Positions 1-6,976 of a stretch of DNA of 20,322 nt are shown one piece after another (positions within the stretch are counted from its first letter, which is position 1; each line of letters opens with the position of its first letter). The notes beneath the pieces were generated by a model. It ran no database searches, was not told where the DNA came from, and was given only the letters and a program-made list of their open reading frames with translations. The stretch is taken from assembly GCA_002403115.1 (NCBI GenBank), contig DHHE01000072.1, positions 3,383 through 23,704 on the forward strand. The letters are read 5' to 3'. Source of the stretch: a bacterium UBP2_UBA4780 (GTDB lineage Bacteria; Edwardsbacteria; AC1; EtOH8). Made by a program: the position numbers and the translations under genes.

Positions 1-160
1 TGCCCTCCACCTGATTCCGGCCGCGTCCTACCACCTTGCCGTCGTGGACCACCACCGCGCCCACCGGCACCTCGCCCTCCCGGGACGCCCGGGCGGCCAG
101 CCCCAGGGCCATTCCCATGAAACGCAGGTCGTCATCAAAAGAACATGGTTTAGATAGCAA
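1..160 (-). CDS. tadA: tRNA adenosine-34 deaminase TadA, 5' part (runs off the window)
   Basis: Only about 53 N-terminal residues are present. The segment with GEVPVGAVVV followed by GRGRNQVEG is the characteristic N-terminal strand region of TadA (cytidine/deoxycytidylate deaminase fold). The zinc-binding HAE and PCxxC motifs would lie just outside the window. TadA converts A34 to inosine in the anticodon of tRNA-Arg(ACG). The start is a TTG at 160: it is preceded by GGAGG (171-175, 10-nt spacing), and starting there supplies the usual D-x-x-F-M lead-in (DDDLRFMGMAL). The ATGs at 118 and 112 would remove this conserved helix and have no ribosome binding site. The gene lies about 97 bp downstream of the tRNA-Arg(ACG) gene on the same strand. 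Seen: motifs and RBS. Family knowledge: the reaction. Confidence 0.88.
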   Translation of the reverse strand, partial: MLSKPCSFDDDLRFMGMALGLAARASREGEVPVGAVVVHDGKVVGRGRNQVEG

Positions 161-221
161 TATTCCGAATCCTCCGGCAAGCCGGCCATTTTAGAATTTC
201 GGATTTGGTTATTTGGAAATT

Positions 222-252
222 ACTCGACTTTGGCCCTTAGCCAAAGTCGAGT
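222..252 (-). terminator. Hairpin downstream of the tRNA-Arg gene, probable terminator
   Basis: A perfect 12-bp inverted repeat (ACTCGACTTTGG, 7-nt loop, CCAAAGTCGAGT) starts 4 nt after the encoded CCA end of the tRNA. In the minus-strand reading it is followed by AATTTCC, only a weak T run. Termination may therefore be partial, allowing some read-through into tadA 62 nt further on. It could also be a processing hairpin. Confidence 0.6.
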
Positions 253-256
253 AAAG

Positions 257-333
257 TGGTGCGCCCGCCCCGATTCGAACGGGGAACCTACGGATTCGTA
301 GTCCGTTGCTCTATCCAATTGGGCTACGGGCGC
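257..333 (-). tRNA. tRNA-Arg(ACG)
   Basis: A complete 77-nt cloverleaf. The acceptor stem is GCGCCCG/CGGGCGC, the anticodon stem ACGGA/TCCGT with loop CTACGAA (anticodon ACG at 297-299), and the T stem CCCCG/CGGGG with loop TTCGAAT. The discriminator is A and the CCA end is encoded. The D stem GCCC/GAGC has one C12-A23 mismatch where a U-A pair is usual; the rest of the fold is canonical. ACG is the bacterial arginine anticodon whose A34 becomes inosine through TadA, so that one tRNA reads CGU, CGC and CGA. The tadA gene is the next gene downstream on the same strand. Confidence 0.97.
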
Positions 334-342
334 CTCTTTGGC

Positions 343-409
343 GAAGTTGCGAAGATACGAAGGTGCGACGCGATCATGACTAAATCCTCCTTCGCAATTT
401 CTCAACTTC
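343..409. repeat. Imperfect palindromic repeat in the tRNA leader
   Basis: Two 24-nt arms (343-366 and 386-409) are imperfect inverted copies, about 18 of 24 positions matching, around a 19-nt loop. The arms are rich in GAAGTTG/GCGAAG words and stand out from the surrounding GC-rich genes. The element lies wholly between the tRNA promoter and the mature 5' end, so it is transcribed as a leader hairpin that RNase P would remove. It resembles the small mobile palindromes elsewhere in the window but is not the same sequence. Confidence 0.55.
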
Positions 410-428
410 TTAACTTCCGACAGGAGCA

Positions 429-458
429 ATTATACAGTTAAACACGTAGATTAGTCAA
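429..458 (-). promoter_or_regulatory. Sigma-70-type promoter for tRNA-Arg
   Basis: On the minus strand, TTGACT (453-458) and a perfect TATAAT (429-434) are separated by 18 nt. The predicted start is near 422, giving a leader of about 90 nt before the tRNA. The -35 box begins about 20 bp past the batE stop codon, and no strong terminator is visible between batE and this promoter, so operon read-through into the tRNA is possible. Confidence 0.75.
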
Positions 459-479
459 GAGAGTGTGAAGACCGGCCGG

Positions 480-1193
480 CTAGTAAATCCGTTCCACCGC
501 GCCCTCGGGCACCCATCCCCCGATGCCGCCCGGCAGCTGCACCAGCAGGTAACCGCCCCGGGCCTCGCGTATCCTGACCTCGGTCCCGTCGTGCAGCAGC
601 AGGATCTCCTTGAACTCCTCCCCCGGTCCCGAAAGGGCGCTGACCTCCCTGGCCGCCACCGCCCCGGGGTTTGAGCGGCGCTCGGCCTGCCACGTCTGGG
701 ACACTGCCAGGAAATAAGTGAAGGCCAGCATGGCCGGTATGGAGGCCAAAATAATCCAGCGCCTTTCCAGGGCCAGTCTCAGCGACACCAGGGCCGCCGC
801 CAACAGGAAGCAAAGCCCGGCGTAAAGCGAGGCCTCGCGCCCGGAGAAGCGGGTGAAGGCCCGCGCCAGGAATGCCTCCAGCGGCCCGGCCTGGGTCGGC
901 AGCTTGTCAATCCGGTAGCTGCGGATGAACTCCAGGTTGGAGGCGATGTCCCAGTCCCTGGGCGCCATGGCCCGCGCCCTGCGGTACTGGACCACCGCCA
1001 TGCCCAGCCGGCCGTCCTTGAAATAGGCGTTGCCCAGGTTGTAGCGGAGGTGCGGATGATCGGCCTGTTCCAGCGCCTGCCGGTAGGCGGAGATGGCCTC
1101 CCCGTATTTACCGGCGGAATAGTGGGCGTTGCCGGCGTTGTAGGACCCGGCCGGAGCCGCCGCCAGGGCCAGAAGCAGCATGACGTTCATCAT
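480..1193 (-). CDS. batE: BatE-like TPR/SH3 membrane protein
   Basis: 237 aa. A short hydrophobic signal segment (about 2-15) precedes two or three TPR units (about 16-85, with YNAGNAHYSAGKYGEAISAY and LRYNLGNAYFKDGRLGMAV). Two membrane segments follow (about 120-142 and 146-166), then a C-terminal SH3-like domain (about 180-237, ending GGWVPEGAVERIY). This TPR-TM-SH3 order is the BatE family layout. BatE is the last member of the Bacteroides-type aerotolerance operon and is thought to work with the BatA/BatB VWA proteins at the membrane; its biochemical role is unknown. The start overlaps the batD stop by 4 bp (ATGA). A GGAAGG just upstream fits the second of two adjacent ATGs (1190) slightly better. 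Confidence 0.85.
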   Translation of the reverse strand: MMNVMLLLALAAAPAGSYNAGNAHYSAGKYGEAISAYRQALEQADHPHLRYNLGNAYFKDGRLGMAVVQYRRARAMAPRDWDIASNLEFIRSYRIDKLPTQAGPLEAFLARAFTRFSGREASLYAGLCFLLAAALVSLRLALERRWIILASIPAMLAFTYFLAVSQTWQAERRSNPGAVAAREVSALSGPGEEFKEILLLHDGTEVRIREARGGYLLVQLPGGIGGWVPEGAVERIY

Positions 1194-2950
1194 AGCCTTC
1201 CCAGCCCCTCCCTGGCCCGGGCGAAAAGCCCTTCGGATTCTTGCCCCTCACCGCCCGGCGAGAACCTGGCCGTCTCGCAGTCCTCGATGAGCTTGACCAG
1301 CCCTTCGGCCGTCTCGCCGGGCACGCCGCGCTCTCTGAGCGTCCTGCCCAGCTGTTCCAGGGTGACGGCCCCGGTGTCGATGTTGAACCTGTCCCCGAGG
1401 TAGCCCAGGACGGCCTGATGCAGGGCGGCATGGAACTCCCCGGCCTCCCTCCGCTTGAGATGGCGCTCGGCCAGGGCCAGCCTCTTTTTGACCAGCTGGC
1501 CCGAGCGCGCCCGGCGGGCGTAGCCCCGGTCCGACTCCAGCCGCCTCCGGTGGCCCCGATAGGCCAGCGCCCCCCCGATCATGGCCAGCGATCCGCCGTA
1601 CATGGCCAGCAGGACCCAAGGGCCGGCCGGGGACGGAGTCCTTACGTCCGTCAGGTCCGGTTTGATGTGGGCGATGTCGGTTCCGAGCACTTTGAGGCCC
1701 GAGGCCTCCACCAGCGGCGCCGCCCGCCCGCAGCCCGAGGCGGTGCACTCGAAGGGCCCGGCTTCGGCCGTGTAATAGGACTTGGTCCTGGGGTTGAAAA
1801 AGCCCATTCTGAAAGCCGGTATCCTGTAGCCGCCATCGGCCTGGGCCAGCACCGGGAAGCTGAAGGTCTTGGTGCCGCGCACCGTGCCTCCGGAGATCTG
1901 CACGCTCTCCTTGACCTCGGGATCGAGTATCCTGAGCCCGGGCACCGGACCCATGGCCGGTTTTTCGATCAGGCGGACGTTGCCGGTTCCGGAAACCTTG
2001 ACGGTCAGGGTTATGGGCTGGCTGCCAGTGATCATGGCGCTGTCGAGCGCGGCGCTCATGGCGAACTGGCCCACCCCGCCGCAGAATTCTTCGGGCTTCC
2101 CCTCCTCGGGCAGTGGCAGGGCGGTTATGGTGAACGGCTTCGAGCTTATCTTGACGGCCCGCTCGCTGCCGAAGAAATCGAAGAAGTCGCGCGGCGGCTG
2201 GGAGACGCCGATGTTCAGTGTGATCTTGCCTATCCGATGCTCCCCGGCCGACACCGGGAACAGGGCCACCCGCTTCAGCGTCATGGCGTTGAACTTCTTC
2301 CCCTCCACCGTCCTCTGCTGGAAATCTATCTTGGAGGCGTCGAACAGCTTCTCCGACCAGAAGCCGCCGTACTCCGGGGCCTCGGCCAGTTCCATCCCGC
2401 TGATCCGCATCCGGCTGTAGAGCGTGTACTCGACCGTCACCTGCTCTCCCGCGTAGGCTGCCTTTCGGTCGGCCGTCGCCGAGATGAACAGGTTCCCCTC
2501 CAGCTGGGCGCCGGCCGGGGCCGGTTGGCCGCGCTCGCCCGCTTCGGGCTGGGCCGATTTGACCACCTCTATTTGGATGGGCTGGCTCTGGTACTCCTGG
2601 CCCTGGTATGAAAGCCGGCAGGGTCCGATGGCCAGATTTCCCATCCTCTTGGCCGAGAGCACGTGGACGAAATTGACCGAGGACCGCTTTTTGACCTGGC
2701 CGTTTATGATCTGGACGCTGGTGGACGAGGACTGCGACTGGCTAATCAGGTTGAAGTCGGGCAGCGGCGGCAGCTCCGGCCGCGGCACCCCGGCCATGTC
2801 CTCGCCCTCCACCGTCACCGTCAGCGCGAACTCCTGGCCCAGCCCCACCGCGCTCCGGTCCACCGAGGCCCGCATGATCAGCCCGGCGCCAAAAACTCCC
2901 TGGGACAGGGCCAGCAATGCTATAATCTTATTGCATAATAATCGCGTCAT
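1190..2950 (-). CDS. batD: BatD (oxygen-tolerance family) membrane protein
   Basis: 586 aa, the usual BatD size. An N-terminal signal peptide (MTRLLCNKIIALLALSQGVFG) leads into tandem beta-sandwich domains. The first has the family lead-in ASVDRSAVGLGQEFALTVTV and a Ser-rich QSQSSSTSVQI stretch. A single membrane helix (about 440-463) is followed by a basic cytoplasmic helical tail. BatD is the large envelope-facing partner in the Bat system, proposed to interact with the VWA proteins. An in-frame stop lies just upstream, so the ATG at 2950 is the only reasonable start. Its RBS is poor (GGAG about 20 nt upstream), and a 72-bp gap to batBC is the widest break in this part of the operon. batE follows with a 4-bp overlap. 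Confidence 0.9.
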   Translation of the reverse strand: MTRLLCNKIIALLALSQGVFGAGLIMRASVDRSAVGLGQEFALTVTVEGEDMAGVPRPELPPLPDFNLISQSQSSSTSVQIINGQVKKRSSVNFVHVLSAKRMGNLAIGPCRLSYQGQEYQSQPIQIEVVKSAQPEAGERGQPAPAGAQLEGNLFISATADRKAAYAGEQVTVEYTLYSRMRISGMELAEAPEYGGFWSEKLFDASKIDFQQRTVEGKKFNAMTLKRVALFPVSAGEHRIGKITLNIGVSQPPRDFFDFFGSERAVKISSKPFTITALPLPEEGKPEEFCGGVGQFAMSAALDSAMITGSQPITLTVKVSGTGNVRLIEKPAMGPVPGLRILDPEVKESVQISGGTVRGTKTFSFPVLAQADGGYRIPAFRMGFFNPRTKSYYTAEAGPFECTASGCGRAAPLVEASGLKVLGTDIAHIKPDLTDVRTPSPAGPWVLLAMYGGSLAMIGGALAYRGHRRRLESDRGYARRARSGQLVKKRLALAERHLKRREAGEFHAALHQAVLGYLGDRFNIDTGAVTLEQLGRTLRERGVPGETAEGLVKLIEDCETARFSPGGEGQESEGLFARAREGLGRL

Positions 2951-3022
2951 GACGATGTGGGCTGTTTAAACTCCATTTGCTTTCTCAGGCATTCGTCTTC
3001 GTTTTGCCTTTCGGATTTTGGT

Positions 3023-4690
3023 TCACCAGTCCTTTTCCACCTTCGCCTGCTTCCCCTGCCGCTGCTGCCGCTTCCGCTGGTCCTCCTTCTCCCGGGCCTG
3101 CAGGGCCTGCAGCACCCGCTCCGCCTCCTCCCGGCTCATCTGCCCGCCCTGGGGCTGTGGTTTTGGCTGCTGTTGTGGCTGCTGGTTTTGCTTCTGTCCC
3201 TGCTGGGTGGAGTCGTCCTGGCTCTGCGGCTTGTCTTTCATCCTGAGCGCCAGTTCCAGGTTTTGCTTGGTCTGCAGGTCGCTGGGGTTCAAAAGAAGCG
3301 CCATGGTGTAGGCCTGGATGGCCTGGTCCAGGCCGCCCTGGCGGTAGGCGCAGTTGCCGATGTTGTACATGGTCCTGGCCTGGAACTTCCGGTCCTTGGA
3401 AAGCATGGCCAGCTGGAACTCGGAGGCGGCCTCCTGGTGCCGGCCCTGCTTGTGCAGCGCCCGCCCGATGTTGTAGTGGATCTTCGGGTTGTCCGGCTCC
3501 AGCACCAGGGCCTCCTGGTAGCGGTCGTGTGCCTCCTGGAAGTTGCCCTTCTTCATCTGCGCGTTCCCGGCCCGCATATTGGAGCTCACGCCCGCCCATG
3601 CGTTCCCTGCCATAAGGAAACAACTGAGGACCGTCAAGCCTGCAATTCTGGGGCCCCTGCCTCGCAACAAAAAACGGGGAACTCGGAACTCCGTGAACCA
3701 CGCCCCCCTGCGGTCGCTGACGAGCATCGAGAGGAAAAGCAGGATGAACGACGCCAGCAGGAACCCCTGGTACCTCTCCTCGCGCTCCACGAACTCGCCC
3801 CCCTCCAGCTCCTTCTTGCGCAGGCGGTCCAGCTCGGCCGACAGGTTGTCCAGGCTCAGGCCCTCGGACCGGTAGTAGCGGCCGCCTGTCTCCCTGGCCA
3901 TCACCAGCAGCAGGCGCTCGGCCAGGCGGGAGATGACCAGCTTGTCCTCCGCGTCCTTCTTGTACGAGGTGGAGCCGCCCGTTGCCTCGGGCACGGTCGC
4001 CCCCTCCTGGCTGCCCACCCCCACGATGTACAGCCGGGCGCCCAGGTCCTTGAGCATCCGGGCCGCGGCCACGGGGTCGCCCTCCAGGTTGTCGCCGTCG
4101 GTGATCAGGATGACCGCCCTAGAACCCTCCGCCTGGGACGTGAACAGCGAGGCCGAGACCTCCAGCGCCCGCTGGAGGTTGGTTCCGGGCCGCGGCATGT
4201 TGCCCGGCTCGATGATGTCCAGGAATAGCTTGGCGGCCTCGACGTCCGCGGTCAGCGGGCACATGACGTGGGCCTCCCCGGCGAAGGCGACGATGGCCAC
4301 CCGGTTTCCGGCCAGGTTGTCCAGCATCGTGGCCAGCTCCACCTTTGCCCGCTCCAGCCGCGAAGGCCTGATGTCCTGGGCCAGCATGCTCTTGGAGGCG
4401 TCCAGGGCTATGACCACGTCGATGCCCCGCCCCTGGTGGATCTGGAGCTTCTCGCCCCACCTGGGGCGGGCCGAGGCGACAATCAGCAGGCCGAGCCCGG
4501 CGGTGAACAGGACGGCCTTGAGCCACCACAGTCCGGGATGGCGCGAGTCGGTGAGCCTGGGCCCCAGCTCCCTGTCGGCGAACCTGGCCAGGCGTCTCCT
4601 GGTGACAAGCCATCCGGCCGCAAAGCCAGCCGGCACCAGGGGCAGTGCCAGCAGGAGGTATAAGAATTTAGGATCGGCCCAGGATATCAT
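3023..4690 (-). CDS. batB: BatB-BatC fusion: VWA domain plus TPR domain membrane protein
   Basis: 555 aa. N-terminal membrane helices (about 8-25 and 55-73) flank a BatA/B N-terminal motif. A von Willebrand A domain follows with a full MIDAS (D97-x-S99-x-S101, T170, D198 in ITDGD). Next come a membrane helix (about 308-325), a second hydrophobic segment ending in AWA (about 347-367), and three TPR units (about 372-480, e.g. IHYNIGRALHKQGRHQEA). The tail is Gln/Lys-rich and charged. The VWA part is BatB and the TPR part is BatC; fused versions are known in several Gram-negatives. AGGAG lies 6 nt before the ATG, and the gene overlaps the batA stop by 4 bp. The linker at about 331-350 uses AT-richer codons and contains a tandem 7-bp repeat (3678-3691). 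Confidence 0.9.
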   Translation of the reverse strand: MISWADPKFLYLLLALPLVPAGFAAGWLVTRRRLARFADRELGPRLTDSRHPGLWWLKAVLFTAGLGLLIVASARPRWGEKLQIHQGRGIDVVIALDASKSMLAQDIRPSRLERAKVELATMLDNLAGNRVAIVAFAGEAHVMCPLTADVEAAKLFLDIIEPGNMPRPGTNLQRALEVSASLFTSQAEGSRAVILITDGDNLEGDPVAAARMLKDLGARLYIVGVGSQEGATVPEATGGSTSYKKDAEDKLVISRLAERLLLVMARETGGRYYRSEGLSLDNLSAELDRLRKKELEGGEFVEREERYQGFLLASFILLFLSMLVSDRRGAWFTEFRVPRFLLRGRGPRIAGLTVLSCFLMAGNAWAGVSSNMRAGNAQMKKGNFQEAHDRYQEALVLEPDNPKIHYNIGRALHKQGRHQEAASEFQLAMLSKDRKFQARTMYNIGNCAYRQGGLDQAIQAYTMALLLNPSDLQTKQNLELALRMKDKPQSQDDSTQQGQKQNQQPQQQPKPQPQGGQMSREEAERVLQALQAREKEDQRKRQQRQGKQAKVEKDW

Positions 4691-5664
4691 GGCAGTCTCC
4701 TGAGGAGCAGGGCGGAAAAGAGCCAGCCCAACGCCAGCAGGGCCAGTGCCGGAAGCATGAAATTTTTGGCCTTCTCCTGGTATACGGTGTGCTCCCTGAC
4801 CTTGTAGGTGACCGGCTCCATCCTGTCAATCTCGTCGTAGACCAGCTTCAGGCCCTCGGCGTCGCTGGCCAGGAAGAACTCGCCCCCGGTGGTTCTGGCG
4901 ATCTCCTTGAGGGTCCTGGCGTCCAGGTCCAGCTCCACTTGGACGTAACGCTTCCCGAAGAACTGGTCTCGCACCGGCATCGGCACCGGCCCCTTGGAGC
5001 CCACCCCGATGCTGTAGACCTTGACACCGCAGGCCTGGGCCAGGGCGGCGGCCGAGGCCGGGTCCAGCTCCCCGGCGTTGTTGCGGCCGTCGGTCAACAG
5101 GATGACCACCCGGTCCTTGGACCTGGAGTCCTTGAGCCTGCCCACCGCGGCCGCCAGCCCCATGCCGAGGGCCGTGCCGTCCTCCATCATGCCGAAGTCC
5201 ACCCGGTCGATCAGCTGGTTCACTATGGACTTGTCCGCGGTCAGCGGGCACTGGGTCAGGGCATGGGCCGAGAAGACCACCAGGCCGATGCGGTCCCCGG
5301 TGCGCCTGGCCACGAACTCCTTGGCCCGCTCCTTGGCCACGTGGAGGCGGTTTTTAGGCGAGAAATCCTCGGCCTGCATTGTGCCCGAGACGTCCAGGCA
5401 CAGCATGATGTCCACCCCCCGGCCCTCGGTCTCCTGGAACACCCGCCCCTGCTGGGGACGGGCCAGCGCCAGGATCATGAATGCCAGTACCGTCAGGTTG
5501 AGCGCCAGCACCAAGTGCTTCCAGATCCTCCCCGTCCCCGGATGGGCCATGAAGTATGAAGCGTCTGGAAAGCGGACGGCGCCGGTGCGCTTGCGCAGCT
5601 CCAGCCAGGCCAAAGCGGCCAGCGGAACCAGTAAAAACAGGTAAAGCGGAGAGGCGAACCTCAT
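4687..5664 (-). CDS. batA: BatA, VWA-domain membrane protein
   Basis: 325 aa. The N-terminus is the BatA domain (FASPLYLFLLVPLAALAWLE, then RFPDASYF). A second membrane helix lies at about 52-69 and the C-terminal helix at about 300-322. The VWA domain between them has a complete MIDAS: D91-x-S93-x-T95, T164 and D192 (LLTDGRNN). VWA proteins of this kind pair with the MoxR AAA+ ATPase encoded upstream and bind metal-dependent ligands. AAGGAG lies 9 nt before the ATG. The start overlaps the preceding stop by 4 bp, as does the stop with batBC, so the three genes are probably translationally coupled. Confidence 0.93.
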   Translation of the reverse strand: MRFASPLYLFLLVPLAALAWLELRKRTGAVRFPDASYFMAHPGTGRIWKHLVLALNLTVLAFMILALARPQQGRVFQETEGRGVDIMLCLDVSGTMQAEDFSPKNRLHVAKERAKEFVARRTGDRIGLVVFSAHALTQCPLTADKSIVNQLIDRVDFGMMEDGTALGMGLAAAVGRLKDSRSKDRVVILLTDGRNNAGELDPASAAALAQACGVKVYSIGVGSKGPVPMPVRDQFFGKRYVQVELDLDARTLKEIARTTGGEFFLASDAEGLKLVYDEIDRMEPVTYKVREHTVYQEKAKNFMLPALALLALGWLFSALLLRRLP

Positions 5665-6590
5665 CTCCCTGCGCTCCTTCCCGGCGAAGCTTCATCCGGC
5701 GGCGGCTGGGGGATTGTTTTGTTGACAAGCTCCCGCACCTTTTCCACGGCCTGCTCCATCTCCTGCCTGGGGGGCACTATCTTGGCATACTTCACCATGT
5801 CGGCCCGGGACAGGAACGAGATGAAACCGTCGCGGTGCGGCGCCTTGCTGGCTTTCAGGTTCTGGGAGATCTCGGTGGTGGTCTGCTCCAGGGCAGGGAA
5901 ACCGAAGCGCCGCTCGACATAGCGTTTGGTGATCTCGGACAGCGTGTAGTAGTAGCGCTTGGCCAGCCCCTTGTCCAGCCATTCGGCCACCGGCAGGGAC
6001 TCCAGTGCCTTCAGCGCCTCGTCCCAGGGCGGCAGCGGGGCCAGGAGCTGCTCCCGGTACCTGCGATACCTGAGCCACAGCCGGTAGCCCAGCCAGGCCA
6101 GCCCGGCCAGGGCCAGCAGAGCGGCCGGGATCAGCCACAGCCAGTGGTTGGGAAGGGCCTCGGCCGGCTTCAGGTCATGGATGTCCTGCATCTTGTCCGG
6201 CAGGACGCTGGAGACGACCGCCTTGAGCGTGTCGCTGCGCAGGGTGTCGATCTTGTCGCCTTGCGAGACAATGAACACGAAACGGGGCAACGCAAAACTC
6301 CCCGTTTGGAACCCCGCCAGCTTGAGGTCGTAGAAATGCTCGTTGCGTCCCCGTCCCGCCCGTGTCTTTTGCTTTTGGCCCACCACCATAAAAGGCCCCA
6401 GCGAATCGGCCAAAGGCCCGGCGATGCGGGCGTCGTTCGGTGCCTCCAGCCTGAGGGTGACGATGAACGTGTCTCCCACCGTCAGCCTTTTCTGGGCGAA
6501 GGAGGTCGCAAGCTTCGGCTGGTCGGCCAGGCCCGCGGCCGAAAGCAGCCAGGCCGCCAGGAACGTCGCTATGTATGCTCTGTCTCTCAA
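5661..6590 (-). CDS. BatD-like / DUF4381-type membrane protein of the Bat operon
   Basis: 309 aa. A signal-like N-terminus (about 4-22) is followed by an envelope beta domain (about 25-125, with TVGDTFIVTLRLEAP). A single membrane helix (about 149-170) and a basic helical cytoplasmic region follow (RLWLRYRRYRE, then a DUF4381-like LPPWDEALKALESL and ITKRYVERRFG). This layout matches the small BatD-like proteins encoded between the DUF58 gene and batA in many moxR/bat operons. The start is a TTG at 6590 that overlaps the TGA of the IMPACT gene (TTGA, 4 bp); GGACAGGG just upstream can serve as RBS. No upstream ATG is available, and the next in-frame ATG would remove the signal segment. The exact family name is less certain than the operon role. 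Confidence 0.8.
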   Translation of the reverse strand: MRDRAYIATFLAAWLLSAAGLADQPKLATSFAQKRLTVGDTFIVTLRLEAPNDARIAGPLADSLGPFMVVGQKQKTRAGRGRNEHFYDLKLAGFQTGSFALPRFVFIVSQGDKIDTLRSDTLKAVVSSVLPDKMQDIHDLKPAEALPNHWLWLIPAALLALAGLAWLGYRLWLRYRRYREQLLAPLPPWDEALKALESLPVAEWLDKGLAKRYYYTLSEITKRYVERRFGFPALEQTTTEISQNLKASKAPHRDGFISFLSRADMVKYAKIVPPRQEMEQAVEKVRELVNKTIPQPPPDEASPGRSAGR

Positions 6591-6970
6591 ACCCTGTCCA
6601 ATACGGCCTTGGCCGCCTCACGGACGTGCTTGAAACGGTCGGCGCCCAGGTGCACTCCCCCGTACCACCGGGTGACCACCACGCAGCGGTTCATCACGTT
6701 TTTCTGCCGCATGATCTCCAGCACCATCACCCCGGCCCCGGTCTCCTTGGAGGGCGAGCGGTACCCGTCGTTCTTGTATTCCGAGAGGCTGCCGTCGGAA
6801 TTCATGATCCTGTATGCGGCTATATGATGGTCCGCGTCGCGGAACCTCTTGGGCCTCAGAAGCTCCTTCATGCCCTGTTCGAACTCGGCCTCCGAGCCCA
6901 CCGGAAAGCTGGCCGCCGCATACCTGGACCCCCGGTCCACGGCGAACGGGTTTATCAGCTCGATGGCCAT
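6587..6970 (-). CDS. YigZ/IMPACT-family N-terminal domain protein (UPF0029)
   Basis: 127 aa. The family signature is clear: RFRDADHHIAAYRI, then DGYRSPSKETGAGVMVLEIM, then VVVTRWYGGVHLGADRF. These are the IMPACT-domain strands (compare VVVTRYFGG in YigZ). The protein ends after this domain, so the C-terminal DUF1949 domain of full-length YigZ (about 200 aa) is absent. IMPACT proteins are linked to translation control and RNA binding in eukaryotes; the bacterial function is uncertain. It starts 6 bp after the DUF58 stop with a weak GGGCGG RBS, and its TGA overlaps the next start. It is thus embedded in the moxR/bat operon, an unusual place for this family. Confidence 0.85.
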   Translation of the reverse strand: MAIELINPFAVDRGSRYAAASFPVGSEAEFEQGMKELLRPKRFRDADHHIAAYRIMNSDGSLSEYKNDGYRSPSKETGAGVMVLEIMRQKNVMNRCVVVTRWYGGVHLGADRFKHVREAAKAVLDRV

Positions 6971-6976
6971 ACCGCC

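Noticed and set aside
220..429. Minus-strand frame of 69 aa containing VAQLDRATDYESVGSPFESGRAH
   Set aside because: This is the well-known artefact of translating a tRNA gene; it covers tRNA-Arg(ACG) and its leader.
2957..4228. Plus-strand frame of 423 aa opposite batBC
   Set aside because: Leu/Gln/Val-rich shadow of batBC on the other strand with no family signature.
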